NCBI GenBank assembly: GCA_014238065.1
Contig: JABABU010000025.1
Span: 1 to 64,000, forward strand
Length of the DNA stretch: 64,000 bases
Direction of reading: 5' to 3'
From: Actinomycetota bacterium
Lineage (GTDB): Bacteria > Actinomycetota > Acidimicrobiia > Acidimicrobiales > Poriferisodalaceae
Shown: piece by piece, positions 55,130 through 63,371 of the stretch
Numbering within the stretch: position 1 is the stretch's first letter
Layout: every line of letters begins with the position of its first letter
Translations under genes and position numbers: made by a program
The notes under the pieces: generated by a model
Database searches by the model: none
Told to the model about the DNA's origin: nothing
Seen by the model: the letters and a program-made list of their open reading frames with translations, nothing else

Positions 55130-56218
55130 GTGACAGCACCTGTACGTGAAGAACGACAGTCCGCCAAGGACGACATCGATGAGCTCGCGCCCGGAGTCCG
55201 GCGACTCCAACTGCCTATCGACATGCCAGGACTCGGCCACGTCAACTGCTACATCCTCGACGACAAGAACGGGGCAGCGCTGGTCGACCCCGGTCTTCCC
55301 GGCAGAGCTGCGTGGCACGCGTTGGTGAAGGGCTTGGCCCGTGCCGATCTGAAGGTGAAGGACATCCACACCGTCGTCATCACACACAGCCACCCCGACC
55401 ACTTCGGAGGAGCAGGGCGACTGCAGCGTGAAGCCGGGGCGAAAATCATCACACACGACAACTTCCGCTTCTTCTGGGACACAGCCGACGACAATCGCGA
55501 CAGCATCGACTCCGTCGACGACGCGGCCGAGAACGACCCGCTACTCGACGACCCGGCCTACTCGGGCCGCGACACCGGACCGTTCGGCGCGACACCTTGG
55601 GGCGGGGAGAAACACCAGCTTCCTCCAGGACGGCGCTTCGGCTACTGGTTGATGAAACACGGCGCTGTCCGCCGATTCATGCCCACAGCGAACCCGACGA
55701 GTCGTGTAGCGGACGCAGACCGCATCATGCTCGCCGACCGCGAGTTCGTCGCAGTTCATACGCCCGGCCACACAATCGATCATCTGTGCCTGTTCGACCC
55801 CGTGGGTGGCCTGATGATCGCCGGCGACCACGTGCTACCCACAATCACGCCGCACATCTCCGGCATGGGCATCGCCCGCGACCCGCTGAAGCAATATTTC
55901 GAAAGCCTCGACAGGATGAAGGCGTTCACCGAAACCAAAACTGTTCTGCCCGCCCACGGCCACCCGTTCAAGGACCTGTCGGGCCGCGTTGATGCCATCA
56001 AGATCCACCACGGCGAACGGCTAGAGGTCCTCCGCGAAGCCGGCGAGACGCTGGGTGAGGCAACGGTCGGCGACTACATGAAGAGGCTCTTCAAGGAGCG
56101 CTCGTGGGGCTCGATGGCCGAGTCGGAGACGTTCGCGCACCTCGAGCACCTTCGCCTCGTCGGCGATGCAACAGCGGTTCGCCGTGACGATGGGGTACTC
56201 GTCTACACCCTCGATTGA
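55130..56218 (+). CDS. Metallo-beta-lactamase-fold hydrolase
   Basis: The roughly 362 residues contain the zinc motif THSHPDHFGG, downstream zinc ligand regions VHTPGHTIDHLCLF and LMIAGDHVLPTITPHI, and a C-terminal helical domain after VLPAHGHPF. This layout is that of the LACTB2-like/hydroxyacylglutathione hydrolase branch, which includes nucleases and thioester hydrolases. The substrate is unknown. The start is uncertain: GTG at 55130 is used, with TTG at 55091 as an alternative. Confidence 0.88.
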   Translation: MTAPVREERQSAKDDIDELAPGVRRLQLPIDMPGLGHVNCYILDDKNGAALVDPGLPGRAAWHALVKGLARADLKVKDIHTVVITHSHPDHFGGAGRLQREAGAKIITHDNFRFFWDTADDNRDSIDSVDDAAENDPLLDDPAYSGRDTGPFGATPWGGEKHQLPPGRRFGYWLMKHGAVRRFMPTANPTSRVADADRIMLADREFVAVHTPGHTIDHLCLFDPVGGLMIAGDHVLPTITPHISGMGIARDPLKQYFESLDRMKAFTETKTVLPAHGHPFKDLSGRVDAIKIHHGERLEVLREAGETLGEATVGDYMKRLFKERSWGSMAESETFAHLEHLRLVGDATAVRRDDGVLVYTLD

Positions 56219-56295
56219 GTCACCCGACTCACGCCACTCCGGAGTCGTCGGACGTTGTCTTCAACACTCTGGCTTCCGAGGTGATGTGACGTGGT

Positions 56296-57042
56296 TCAGG
56301 GAGAATTGATGGTGAAGCTGGCACTCGCAGCCGGCTTTTTGTCGACGAGAAACCACACCCGGTGCGTGTCGTCTTCGCAAGCGCGGACGAGCACCACTTC
56401 GGATCGCGGCGCGATGCCATCGGAGAACTCCGTCTCTGCTGTGACGAAGCCGCGCGTCCTCGATGCTGCCATCTCCTCTTCGAGTACTGCCCAGTAGATG
56501 GCGTTGTTCACGTGTCCGACCACATCGAGATCGCTGTAGCGCACCACCCACGCTTGCCCGGTCGTCTGTGGTGGATCGGGGTGAATGAGTCGCGCCTTCA
56601 CCCTGCGGTCACCGGCCGCCTCGCCCCACGTGTCGAAGAAGTCGTGGTCGAGCCGTTTCGGCGCTCCGGTGACACCGTCGACACGCACCCAGATCGAGAC
56701 GGCATCGATCAGCCCACCGGCATCACCCTCGATCCGCGTTCGCCGCTCGGCCCATCTCCCGCCATAACCACTGCACCAGGTCGTGATCGTGACTCTCTCG
56801 TGAATCGAAGCAGGTCGAGTCACGTGTATCTTCGTACGGCGCACGATCCAGAACATCGCGTCAGGGATGCCGGCGTCACTGGCATCGTCGTTCGCGACAT
56901 CCTGCAGATAGCGTGCCACCGCGTCGAGCCGAAGCCGGCCGCCGGCCGAGCAGTCGGACAGCCTGACCTTTCTTTCGGTGGAGAAACGCCGACCGGAAGA
57001 TGGCAACGGGAGGAGCTCAACAGCTCCTTGCACAGCGGTCAT
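56296..57042 (-). CDS. Acyl-ACP thioesterase-like double hotdog protein
   Basis: The 248 residues are two hotdog repeats. The first has KVRLSDCSAGGRLRLDAVAR and FWIVRRTKIHVTRPA; the second has the hallmark YSDLDVVGHVNNAIYWAVLEE. This matches the acyl-acyl carrier protein thioesterase family, which releases fatty acids, though a CoA thioester substrate is also possible. It is a single gene between convergent and divergent neighbours. Confidence 0.85.
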   Translation of the reverse strand: MTAVQGAVELLPLPSSGRRFSTERKVRLSDCSAGGRLRLDAVARYLQDVANDDASDAGIPDAMFWIVRRTKIHVTRPASIHERVTITTWCSGYGGRWAERRTRIEGDAGGLIDAVSIWVRVDGVTGAPKRLDHDFFDTWGEAAGDRRVKARLIHPDPPQTTGQAWVVRYSDLDVVGHVNNAIYWAVLEEEMAASRTRGFVTAETEFSDGIAPRSEVVLVRACEDDTHRVWFLVDKKPAASASFTINSP

Positions 57043-57503
57043 AGAGGTCAGACACTAAATGGTTTGACTCGGTGTACCGTGACGTGATCCGCTGTACCCA
57101 CGAGGTCGCCCCAGGGTGGCACCGTCTCCGAAGCTTGGACAGACAAGAAAGATGAACGTTCCGATGAGTGCCGTCACGAACTCCCACAGCCACGGGAACG
57201 TGAACGTTGCGCGCGCATCGCGTCGTCCAGTCTGCTCGAACACATGGACCACCACGACCGCATTCACATTTGCGGACATGGTGAAGCCGGCGCAGCAGCA
57301 CCTCGGATATGGCGCCGGCATTTCACACCCGACACAGCGGCCACGAGTACCGATGTAGCACCTCGCAACATCGAGAAACTGGACAAGGCCGCTGGGATCA
57401 CCCGGCGGTCTTCTTGCATTTCCGGAGGTCATATGAACCGACCCGACATCTGACGCGACAACCAAGTTCCCCGAAAATTTCGGACCTCTGAGGGAGGCCC
57501 ACC
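57043..57503. other. Intergenic region between thioesterase and whiB-like genes
   Basis: This 461-base divergent interval has no certain gene. On the minus strand a 74-codon frame (57055-57279) encodes one hydrophobic stretch (WLWEFVTALIGTFIFLVCP) with mostly high third-position G+C but no Shine-Dalgarno, so it may or may not be a small membrane protein. The end next to the whiB-like gene carries a palindrome and its ribosome site. Confidence 0.45.
57471..57483. promoter_or_regulatory. Palindrome upstream of the whiB-like gene
   Basis: CCGAAA-A-TTTCGG is a perfect 13-base palindrome ending about 20 bases before the ATG. It is a possible operator or part of the core promoter. No known regulator consensus is matched. 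Confidence 0.45.
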
Positions 57504-57881
57504 ATGTCCTTGATCGATCTGATACTTCACGATGACACCAACGACGCCGCATGGCGATCGGAAGGCCGTTGCGTCGATGGCGCTGCGACCATGACAGGAC
57601 TCTTCTTCTCTGAAGATCTCTACGACATCGCGCGGGCCAAGGCCATCTGCGCGAAATGCCCGATGACCACCGAGTGCCTCGATCACGCGGTCCGCATCGG
57701 CGAGCCGTGGGGCGTCTGGGGAGGCGAACTCATCATGAACGGAAAGATCCTCGCCAACAAGCGTGGTCGTGGTCGTCCCCCCAAGATTCCACGTCCTGAA
57801 CTCATCGTGGACGAGGTCCCCGTGCCTCCGTATCTGCTTCCTTCGAAGCGGGAACAACACGAGCTGGTGAAGACGGCATAA
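57504..57881 (+). CDS. WhiB-family iron-sulfur transcriptional regulator with AT-hook-like tail
   Basis: The 125 residues carry the four [4Fe-4S] ligands Cys23, Cys49, Cys52 and Cys58 and the sigma-contact loop GVWGG (70-74). After it, KRGRGRPPK (86-94) resembles an AT-hook that would contact the DNA minor groove. WhiB-like proteins bind the primary sigma factor and sense redox or NO. GGGAGG precedes the ATG. The particular subclass cannot be named safely. Confidence 0.92.
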   Translation: MSLIDLILHDDTNDAAWRSEGRCVDGAATMTGLFFSEDLYDIARAKAICAKCPMTTECLDHAVRIGEPWGVWGGELIMNGKILANKRGRGRPPKIPRPELIVDEVPVPPYLLPSKREQHELVKTA

Positions 57882-57921
57882 GCGCAGCCCCATCACGAGC
57901 ATGATCGTCCCGAAGATCGAC

Positions 57922-57938
57922 GGGCCCCGGAGGGGCCC
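57922..57938 (+). terminator. GC-rich hairpin after the whiB-like gene
   Basis: GGGCCCC-GGA-GGGGCCC forms a perfect 7-bp stem 41 bases after the whiB-like stop. There is no T-run, so it is at best a factor-assisted terminator, as often seen in actinobacteria. Confidence 0.4.
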
Positions 57939-58047
57939 CAACGGCACGGGACAGTACGTGACAGTGAGCCGGGAACTGTACGGTCGGTCAGAGAGTTCCC
58001 CTCGTGTATTCGATCAAGTGCTTGAACAGTCCCGGAGATTCAGACCG

Positions 58048-58635
58048 ATGACCACCGCAGAGGAATCTCGTGGCGACGACCAGACCAGCACTACAACTGG
58101 GCTTTCAGCGCTTCGCAAGGCGTTGATCGGAACATTGCTCGTCATCATCACGGCCGCCGGCGTCTTGCTGCTCACTCTCGACAGCGGAGGTTCCGGCGAA
58201 CAGCTTCCCGATGACGAGCTCACCGAGTTCCACTTGATCGAAGTCACCGCGCTCAACGGCGACACTGCGTCGTTCGCCCAGTTCGCGGGCAAACCGGTAA
58301 TCCTCAACTTCTTCGCCTCTTGGTGCGCGCCGTGCAGGGCCGAGATGCCCACCCTCGAAGGTCTTCACCGGATTCTCAGTGACGAACTCTCCGTCGTCGG
58401 ACTCGCCATCGACGGGGAACGACCGGCCCGTGAAATCGTCGGAGAAACCGGCGTCACCTACTTCATCGGGCTCGATGAAGGTGGCGCGCTGTTGGACCGA
58501 TTCGGCGGTTTCGGCATGCCGACAACGGTGTTCATCGGCGCGAACGGAGAGATTCTCGACAGCCACATCGGCGCGCTCACCGACGAGGCGTTCCGCCATC
58601 GCATCACCGACCTGTTCGGGATTGGCGACATCTGA
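58048..58635 (+). CDS. TlpA-like membrane-anchored thioredoxin
   Basis: The 195 residues have an N-terminal signal anchor (about 22-44) and a thioredoxin domain with WCAPC at 92-96 in NFFASWCAPCRAEMPTLE. A cis-Pro loop GGFGMPTTVFI follows. Such proteins reduce disulfides outside the cytoplasm, commonly in cytochrome c maturation together with CcdA. A GGAG lies 11 bases before the chosen ATG; the longer upstream frame has no support. It is followed at once by a CcdA-like fragment. Confidence 0.9.
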   Translation: MTTAEESRGDDQTSTTTGLSALRKALIGTLLVIITAAGVLLLTLDSGGSGEQLPDDELTEFHLIEVTALNGDTASFAQFAGKPVILNFFASWCAPCRAEMPTLEGLHRILSDELSVVGLAIDGERPAREIVGETGVTYFIGLDEGGALLDRFGGFGMPTTVFIGANGEILDSHIGALTDEAFRHRITDLFGIGDI

Positions 58636-58894
58636 TGCCCACACGATCGGGATTGCCGCGGTACTGATCTCTCTCACCATGTCGCTCGCTGTCGCCAGAC
58701 ATTCGCTCATCCAGACCTTGCGGAAGCTGATGCAGCACGCCGACACGGCCACGGCCGTTCTACTCATCGTCGCCGGGCTGTACACCATCTACTTCTGGAT
58801 TCTCGACCTGGCCGACACCAGATCGAGCGCCGGGATTCGACGGCCGGTCCTGTGGGTCGAAAACGTACCCGGCCCTGACAGAACCGCAAGTTAG
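58636..58894 (+). pseudogene. CcdA-like C-terminal fragment
   Basis: In a frame different from tlpA, and running out of its end, the sequence reads IGIAAVLISLTMSLAVARHS, then LIQTLRKLMQHADTATAVLL and IVAGLYTIYFWILDL. This matches the last two membrane helices of cytochrome c biogenesis protein CcdA, including the helix-loop between them. The first four helices are absent. If translated from the ATG at 58679 it would be 71 residues. The easiest reading is a deletion that removed most of ccdA. Confidence 0.55.
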
Positions 58895-58938
58895 CGATGA
58901 CGGTGTCTGACACCGTCATCGCTAGGGTCACTGGGGTC

Positions 58939-59613
58939 ATGGCGCTACACCTCAGAAATCACAAGCTCCTTGCCGATCCGCAGCCATTCGCTCGGCTGCT
59001 CGAGCTGGACGGTGTGACCGAGGAACTCGAAATCCGCTCGACGTTCGGGTTCATGGCCTTCCACGGTGGCCGGCTGGAGGAAATGACAGACGACGTCGCC
59101 AGAGCAGCAGCACGCCGCGCAGGTGCTTCGCTCTATGCCGTCGTACAGCCCGAGGAAGATCAGTGGCACATCCCGTCGCACCGGGTCACGTCCGATCAGT
59201 CACCTGCGCTGGCGCAGTTCATGGACCACGTCGATGTCGTCGTGTCTCTGCACGGCTTCGGAAGAGTCGGCTTGTGGCGCACCCTGCTCGTCGGAGGCCA
59301 GAACCGTCAGCTGGCTGAGCACGTGGCCATCGAACTCATCCCACGTCTCGGCCATTATGAGATCGTCACTGATCTCGACTCGATCCCGAAAGCACTTCGC
59401 GGACTCCACGACGACAACCCGGTCAACACCGTCAAGGGCGGAGGAATCCAGATCGAACTCCCGCCGAGAGTTCGTGGTCGCAGCCCGCTGTTCTGGGGGA
59501 ACCGCCCCAAGTCCCAATGGGTGCCGCATGTCGATTCCTTGATCGACGGTCTCGTGGCGGCAGCGACGACATGGCCGACAGCCGGCCAGAACGGCACCGC
59601 CACAGTCTCCTGA
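58939..59613 (+). CDS. Poly-gamma-glutamate hydrolase-family protein (YjqB-like)
   Basis: The 224 residues fit the DUF867/YjqB family of zinc-dependent poly-gamma-glutamate hydrolases. FGFMAFHGGRLEEMTDDVAR carries the first ligands, VVSLHGFGR a second, and NTVKGGGIQIELPPRVRG is the substrate-side block. Such enzymes are known from phages and soil bacteria. The natural substrate here is unknown. The ATG at 58939 gives the usual start; 42 bases of frame lie upstream. Confidence 0.8.
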   Translation: MALHLRNHKLLADPQPFARLLELDGVTEELEIRSTFGFMAFHGGRLEEMTDDVARAAARRAGASLYAVVQPEEDQWHIPSHRVTSDQSPALAQFMDHVDVVVSLHGFGRVGLWRTLLVGGQNRQLAEHVAIELIPRLGHYEIVTDLDSIPKALRGLHDDNPVNTVKGGGIQIELPPRVRGRSPLFWGNRPKSQWVPHVDSLIDGLVAAATTWPTAGQNGTATVS

Positions 59614-59630
59614 GGGCTACGGTTCGTCGG

Positions 59631-60557
59631 ATGGACGTCCGCCTGTTCACCGAGCCCCAACAAGGAGCGTCATACGACACTCTGCTTGCCGCAGCCCTGG
59701 CGGCCGAGGATGCCGGCTTCTCGGCATTCTTTCGCAGCGACCACTACCTCGCTATGGGTGATGGCGACGGCATGCCAGGCCCCACCGATGCGTGGCTCAC
59801 ACTGGCTGCCCTCGGACGCGAGACAACCACGATCTCGCTCGGGACGTTGGTGAGTTCGATGACCTTCCGGCACCCCGGCATTCTGGCGATCTCCGTCGCT
59901 CAGGCCGATCAGATGAGCGGCGGCCGAGTCGAGCTCGGTCTTGGAGCCGGTTGGTTCAAGGCGGAACACGACGCATACGCAATCCCGTTCCCCGATCTCG
60001 GCGAGCGATTCGAGCGCCTCGACGAGCAGCTGCAGATCGTCACTGGACTCTGGGACACGCCATCGGGCGAGCTGTTCAACCACTCGGGGAGGCACTATTC
60101 GATCGTCGACTCACCGGGCCTTCCGAAGCCGACCCGCCGTCCACCGATCGTTGTCGGCGGTGGCGGCCCCCGTCGCACGCCACGACTCGCGGCAGCATTC
60201 GCTGACGAGTTCAACATCGGCTTCTGCACCCCCGAGCGCGCGAGCGAAGCGTTCGAGCGGGTCACCGCTGCATGCGCGAAGCGAGGAAGGGACTCAGACG
60301 AGATGGCCTACTCGGTCGCGCTGGCGACAGTGTGTGGAGAGAACGAGACCGACATCGCCAGACGAGCCGCAGCCATCGGCAGGGACATCGACGAACTCAG
60401 CGAGAACGGCCTGTGCGGGACGCCCGACCAGATCACGTCACGCATCCACGAGTTCAAAGAGGTCGGAGCCGGAAGGATCTACACGCAACTTCTCGACCTT
60501 GACGACCTCGAACACATCGCATTGATCGGCGAGACGGTCATTCCGGCCATCCAGTGA
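59631..60557 (+). CDS. LLM-class F420-dependent oxidoreductase
   Basis: The 308 residues are a luciferase-like TIM barrel. MDVRLFTEPQQGASYD is at the start, LTLAALGRETTTISLGTLVS follows, then HPGILAISVAQADQMSGGRV with ELGLGAGW and the PIVVGGGGPR phosphate-binding segment. Actinobacterial members usually use coenzyme F420 rather than FMN. The substrate is not evident. Confidence 0.9.
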   Translation: MDVRLFTEPQQGASYDTLLAAALAAEDAGFSAFFRSDHYLAMGDGDGMPGPTDAWLTLAALGRETTTISLGTLVSSMTFRHPGILAISVAQADQMSGGRVELGLGAGWFKAEHDAYAIPFPDLGERFERLDEQLQIVTGLWDTPSGELFNHSGRHYSIVDSPGLPKPTRRPPIVVGGGGPRRTPRLAAAFADEFNIGFCTPERASEAFERVTAACAKRGRDSDEMAYSVALATVCGENETDIARRAAAIGRDIDELSENGLCGTPDQITSRIHEFKEVGAGRIYTQLLDLDDLEHIALIGETVIPAIQ

Positions 60558-60574
60558 AGGACTGAACCATGCGA

Positions 60575-61237
60575 TCAGGGAGCGAGGCGACTGATGTCCC
60601 AGTTCCCGTTCGTTCGCGTGAAGACCAGCCGATTGTGGAGCCGGTTCGGGTGACCCTGCCAGAACTCGATTCGCTCTGGCACGATGCGAAAGCCACCCCA
60701 GTGATCGGGTCGGACGACATCGCGACCCTCGTGTTCGTCGACGACTTCTCGGTACCTGCGCTCGAGCCACTTCCGGTCCGGGATGGGTCTGCTCTGATCG
60801 GAAGCAATCGCTGCGAGCTTGCTCGCGCGGGGCCGGCCATCGAAGTAGGCATCGGAATCCTCGACGCCGAGTCGTTCCACACTGCCCCTCACCCGGATCT
60901 GGCGTTCGAGCACGAGCCACGAGAACAAGGCCTCGACCACCGGCTTTGCCATGAACTCGACGCCCTTCTGACTGTCGTAGTTCGTGTAGAAACAGAAGCC
61001 GGCATCGATGACGTTTCGCATCAACACGTTTCGCACCGAGGGCCGACCTTCCGCGTCGACGCTGGCAACTGCCATCGCGTCGGGATTGAAGAGCTTTGCC
61101 TCTCTCGCCAAAGCAATCCACTCCTGGGCCAGCACGATCGGGTCACGATCCGCAAATTCGTCGGAGAGGCCTGCTTCGACAAGCTCGGTTCTGAGTCGGT
61201 CGAGATCCACGGCCTCCATAATGGGGACTCGCGACAC
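60575..61237 (-). CDS. pdxH: Pyridoxamine 5'-phosphate oxidase
   Basis: The 220 residues match PdxH. NAMAVASV-type block DAMAVASVDAEGRPSVRNVL is followed by GFCFYTNYDSQKGVEFMA, RPRASKLAAIASDQS and the C-terminal WGGFRIVPERIEFWQGHPNR with LHNRL. It oxidises pyridoxine or pyridoxamine phosphate to the cofactor PLP using FMN. It diverges from crcB with 29 bases between starts. Confidence 0.95.
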   Translation of the reverse strand: MSRVPIMEAVDLDRLRTELVEAGLSDEFADRDPIVLAQEWIALAREAKLFNPDAMAVASVDAEGRPSVRNVLMRNVIDAGFCFYTNYDSQKGVEFMAKPVVEALFSWLVLERQIRVRGSVERLGVEDSDAYFDGRPRASKLAAIASDQSRPIPDRKWLERRYREVVDEHEGRDVVRPDHWGGFRIVPERIEFWQGHPNRLHNRLVFTRTNGNWDISRLAP

Positions 61238-61266
61238 CTCCGCGCCAGATCATCGGGTCGACAATC

Positions 61267-61629
61267 ATGAACCGATTTCGTCTGCCTGTGGCAATCGCCG
61301 TCGGCGCTGTGGCAGGAGTATTCGCGCGGTGGGGTCTGTTCGGGCTGCTCGACGACAACCTCGACGACGGAAGAACCATCATCGTCAACGCCGTCGGCTG
61401 CCTGCTCATGGGGCTCTTTGTCCGCCGGGGATGGCAAGATGACCTCCACGCTGGTGTGACCGTGGGATTCTGCGGAGGACTCACTACATTCTCGACCTTC
61501 GCCCTCGATACCGCGATCTACTTCGAACGGTCCGACTGGCTGCAGGGCGTCATCTACATCGCGGCCACAGGTCTCGCGTCGGTTCTCACGTACCTGATCG
61601 GTCGCCAGCTCGCAGGGGCACCAGCATGA
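61267..61629 (+). CDS. crcB: Fluoride channel CrcB, canonical partner
   Basis: The 120 residues are four helices with Arg21 in FARWGL, the pore Asn41 in VNAVGC, and GGLTTFSTF (70-78) with the Phe-box and the central sodium-site break. CrcB (Fluc) exports fluoride. The stop overlaps the second crcB by four bases. Confidence 0.95.
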   Translation: MNRFRLPVAIAVGAVAGVFARWGLFGLLDDNLDDGRTIIVNAVGCLLMGLFVRRGWQDDLHAGVTVGFCGGLTTFSTFALDTAIYFERSDWLQGVIYIAATGLASVLTYLIGRQLAGAPA

Positions 61630-61952
61630 CCGTCTCGTTAGTCGCTGTCGCCGCGGTCATGGGTGGGCTCGCGCGATGGCGACTCACCGTCATATCATGG
61701 CGACCGCTCGGCACCTTCGTGGCCAACATCACTGGCGCCTTCGCGTTGGGTGTGCTCGCTGCAACTGCCGGCGACAATCAAACGATCGTCGGGTTGGCTG
61801 GGCTCGGCGCGCTGACCACGGTGGCGGGACTCGTCGATGACGCCGTCACCATGCGCGAACGGGGACGGGCCAGCTCGGCGAACGCCTACGTCGTGTCGAC
61901 CACCGTCCTCGGCATCATGGCCGCGTGGATCGGCCTGAAGCTCGCCCTCTGA
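61626..61952 (+). CDS. crcB: Fluoride channel CrcB-like partner with altered pore motif
   Basis: The 108 residues keep the four-helix plan, GGLARWRL near residue 17 and Asn34 in VANITGAF. The third-helix motif is GALTTVAGL (61-69), so the Phe residues of TTFSTF are missing. The overlap with the canonical copy suggests a heterodimer in which the two subunits insert in opposite directions. Confidence 0.88.
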   Translation: MTVSLVAVAAVMGGLARWRLTVISWRPLGTFVANITGAFALGVLAATAGDNQTIVGLAGLGALTTVAGLVDDAVTMRERGRASSANAYVVSTTVLGIMAAWIGLKLAL

Positions 61953-62030
61953 CCTGTGGGCAGGCACTGCGTTCTGTGCAGTGCCGCAATCCCCCGACCT
62001 GGCGCCGTTAGAAGCTCTAACATCGGGTCG

Positions 62031-62690
62031 ATGACCGAACCACCTTCACCTCGCACGAGGCTACGTCGCGGCGCAGAACGCGGTGCTTACGACCAGTCGA
62101 CGATCTTCGAAATTCTCGATGCCGGACTCATCGCCCACGTCGGGGTCCAGACCGACGACGGGCCCCTCGTCCTTCCGATGGCGTACGGCCGCGACGGCGA
62201 CACGTTGTACCTCCACGGTGCTGCTGCAAACCACCTCCTCGGAACCGGCAACGGCCACGACATCTGTGTCACCGTCACGCACGTCGACGGTCTGGTCATG
62301 GCTCGCACGCCATTCCACAATTCGATGAACTACCGCTCGGTGGTCGTGCGCGGGAAGGCGACAAAGATCGAGGGTCCTGACCAGAAGCTGCGAACACTCA
62401 AGCTCATCACTGATCACGTGGTCGCCAACTGGGACGAGAGCCGACCGGTCTCCGACGTCGACAACAAGAAGACGCTGGTGCTCGAGATACCGCTGACCGA
62501 AGCGTCGGCGAAGATCCGCGCCGGCGATCCGGTCGACGAAGACGACGATGTCGCTGGTCCGTGGTGGGCAGGCGTGATCCCTGTCGAAACTCGTTTCGGC
62601 GCTCCGTATGCAGCGGCTGACTTCACAGGAAGCAACCCGATGCCGGATCAGTACAGAGCACTCACCGGGAAGACCCCCGACGAGCGCTGA
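62031..62690 (+). CDS. Pyridoxamine 5'-phosphate oxidase-family flavin/heme-binding split barrel protein
   Basis: The 219 residues have the split-barrel pattern RRGAERGAYDQSTIFEILDA, LVLPMAYGRDGDTLYLHGAA and YRSVVVRGKATKI. This is the COG3467-like group of FMN-binding proteins, which often lack oxidase activity and may sequester nitroimidazoles or flavins. The ATG at 62031 is chosen because the upstream frame shows no conserved sequence. Confidence 0.85.
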   Translation: MTEPPSPRTRLRRGAERGAYDQSTIFEILDAGLIAHVGVQTDDGPLVLPMAYGRDGDTLYLHGAAANHLLGTGNGHDICVTVTHVDGLVMARTPFHNSMNYRSVVVRGKATKIEGPDQKLRTLKLITDHVVANWDESRPVSDVDNKKTLVLEIPLTEASAKIRAGDPVDEDDDVAGPWWAGVIPVETRFGAPYAAADFTGSNPMPDQYRALTGKTPDER

Positions 62691-62738
62691 GTTCCATCGT
62701 CAGGCCGAACGTGGTTCACGTCCGCTGACGCAGGTCCA

Positions 62739-63371
62739 TCAGGTCGATGCACGGCGGAGGACAGCCCACGTACCCCGATCGGCACGGCTCGCAACGCCTG
62801 CCCATGCACCGGGCAATGCCTCGACCAGATCCTCCGAACTCAGAAAGATGGGAGTGTTCTCGCCGGAGGTGTTGACCCAGACCACAGTCCCTTCTGCGGC
62901 GAGGACACGGTCTACCTCCGCAGGGAACAACAGGGCGTTGATCAACACGATCGACGACGCGAGTCCATCGGCGAAGGGAAGCCGGCTCGCGTCGGCGCGA
63001 ACCCGGCGAGTGTCGGTCGGGGCCCTGATGAGCATCTCCATGGCCAGGTCAGCCGACACCGTGGGCCCGACGTGGTCCTCGATGTAGGCAGTCGAGTCCC
63101 CGATGCCGCTGCCGAGTTCGAGGGTCAGGCCGCGCTGCACGTCGCCTCGATCGATGGCGTCGGCGAGCGGGGCACCCCTGTCTGGCGACACACGTTCGTG
63201 CCAGTGGTCCGCCATGCCGTCGAAGAGGTCCCGCACCTTGTCAGCACGTTGGTTGTCCCACGCCGACTCGAAGGCAACCTGCCGAGTGACTCGGCGCATC
63301 GGGCTGTTGGCGCCGTCGAGTCCGTGTACCCCGTACTGGACCGGCATGACCGGATCGAGGTAGTTGATCAC
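62739..63371 (-). CDS. Class I SAM-dependent methyltransferase
   Basis: The 210 residues hold motif I LTLELGSGIGDSTAY and the motif II/III region RADASRLPFADGLASSIVLI. It resembles small-molecule methyltransferases, with unknown substrate. The GTG start overlaps the serS stop by four bases, so the two genes are coupled. Confidence 0.85.
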   Translation of the reverse strand: MINYLDPVMPVQYGVHGLDGANSPMRRVTRQVAFESAWDNQRADKVRDLFDGMADHWHERVSPDRGAPLADAIDRGDVQRGLTLELGSGIGDSTAYIEDHVGPTVSADLAMEMLIRAPTDTRRVRADASRLPFADGLASSIVLINALLFPAEVDRVLAAEGTVVWVNTSGENTPIFLSSEDLVEALPGAWAGVASRADRGTWAVLRRAST

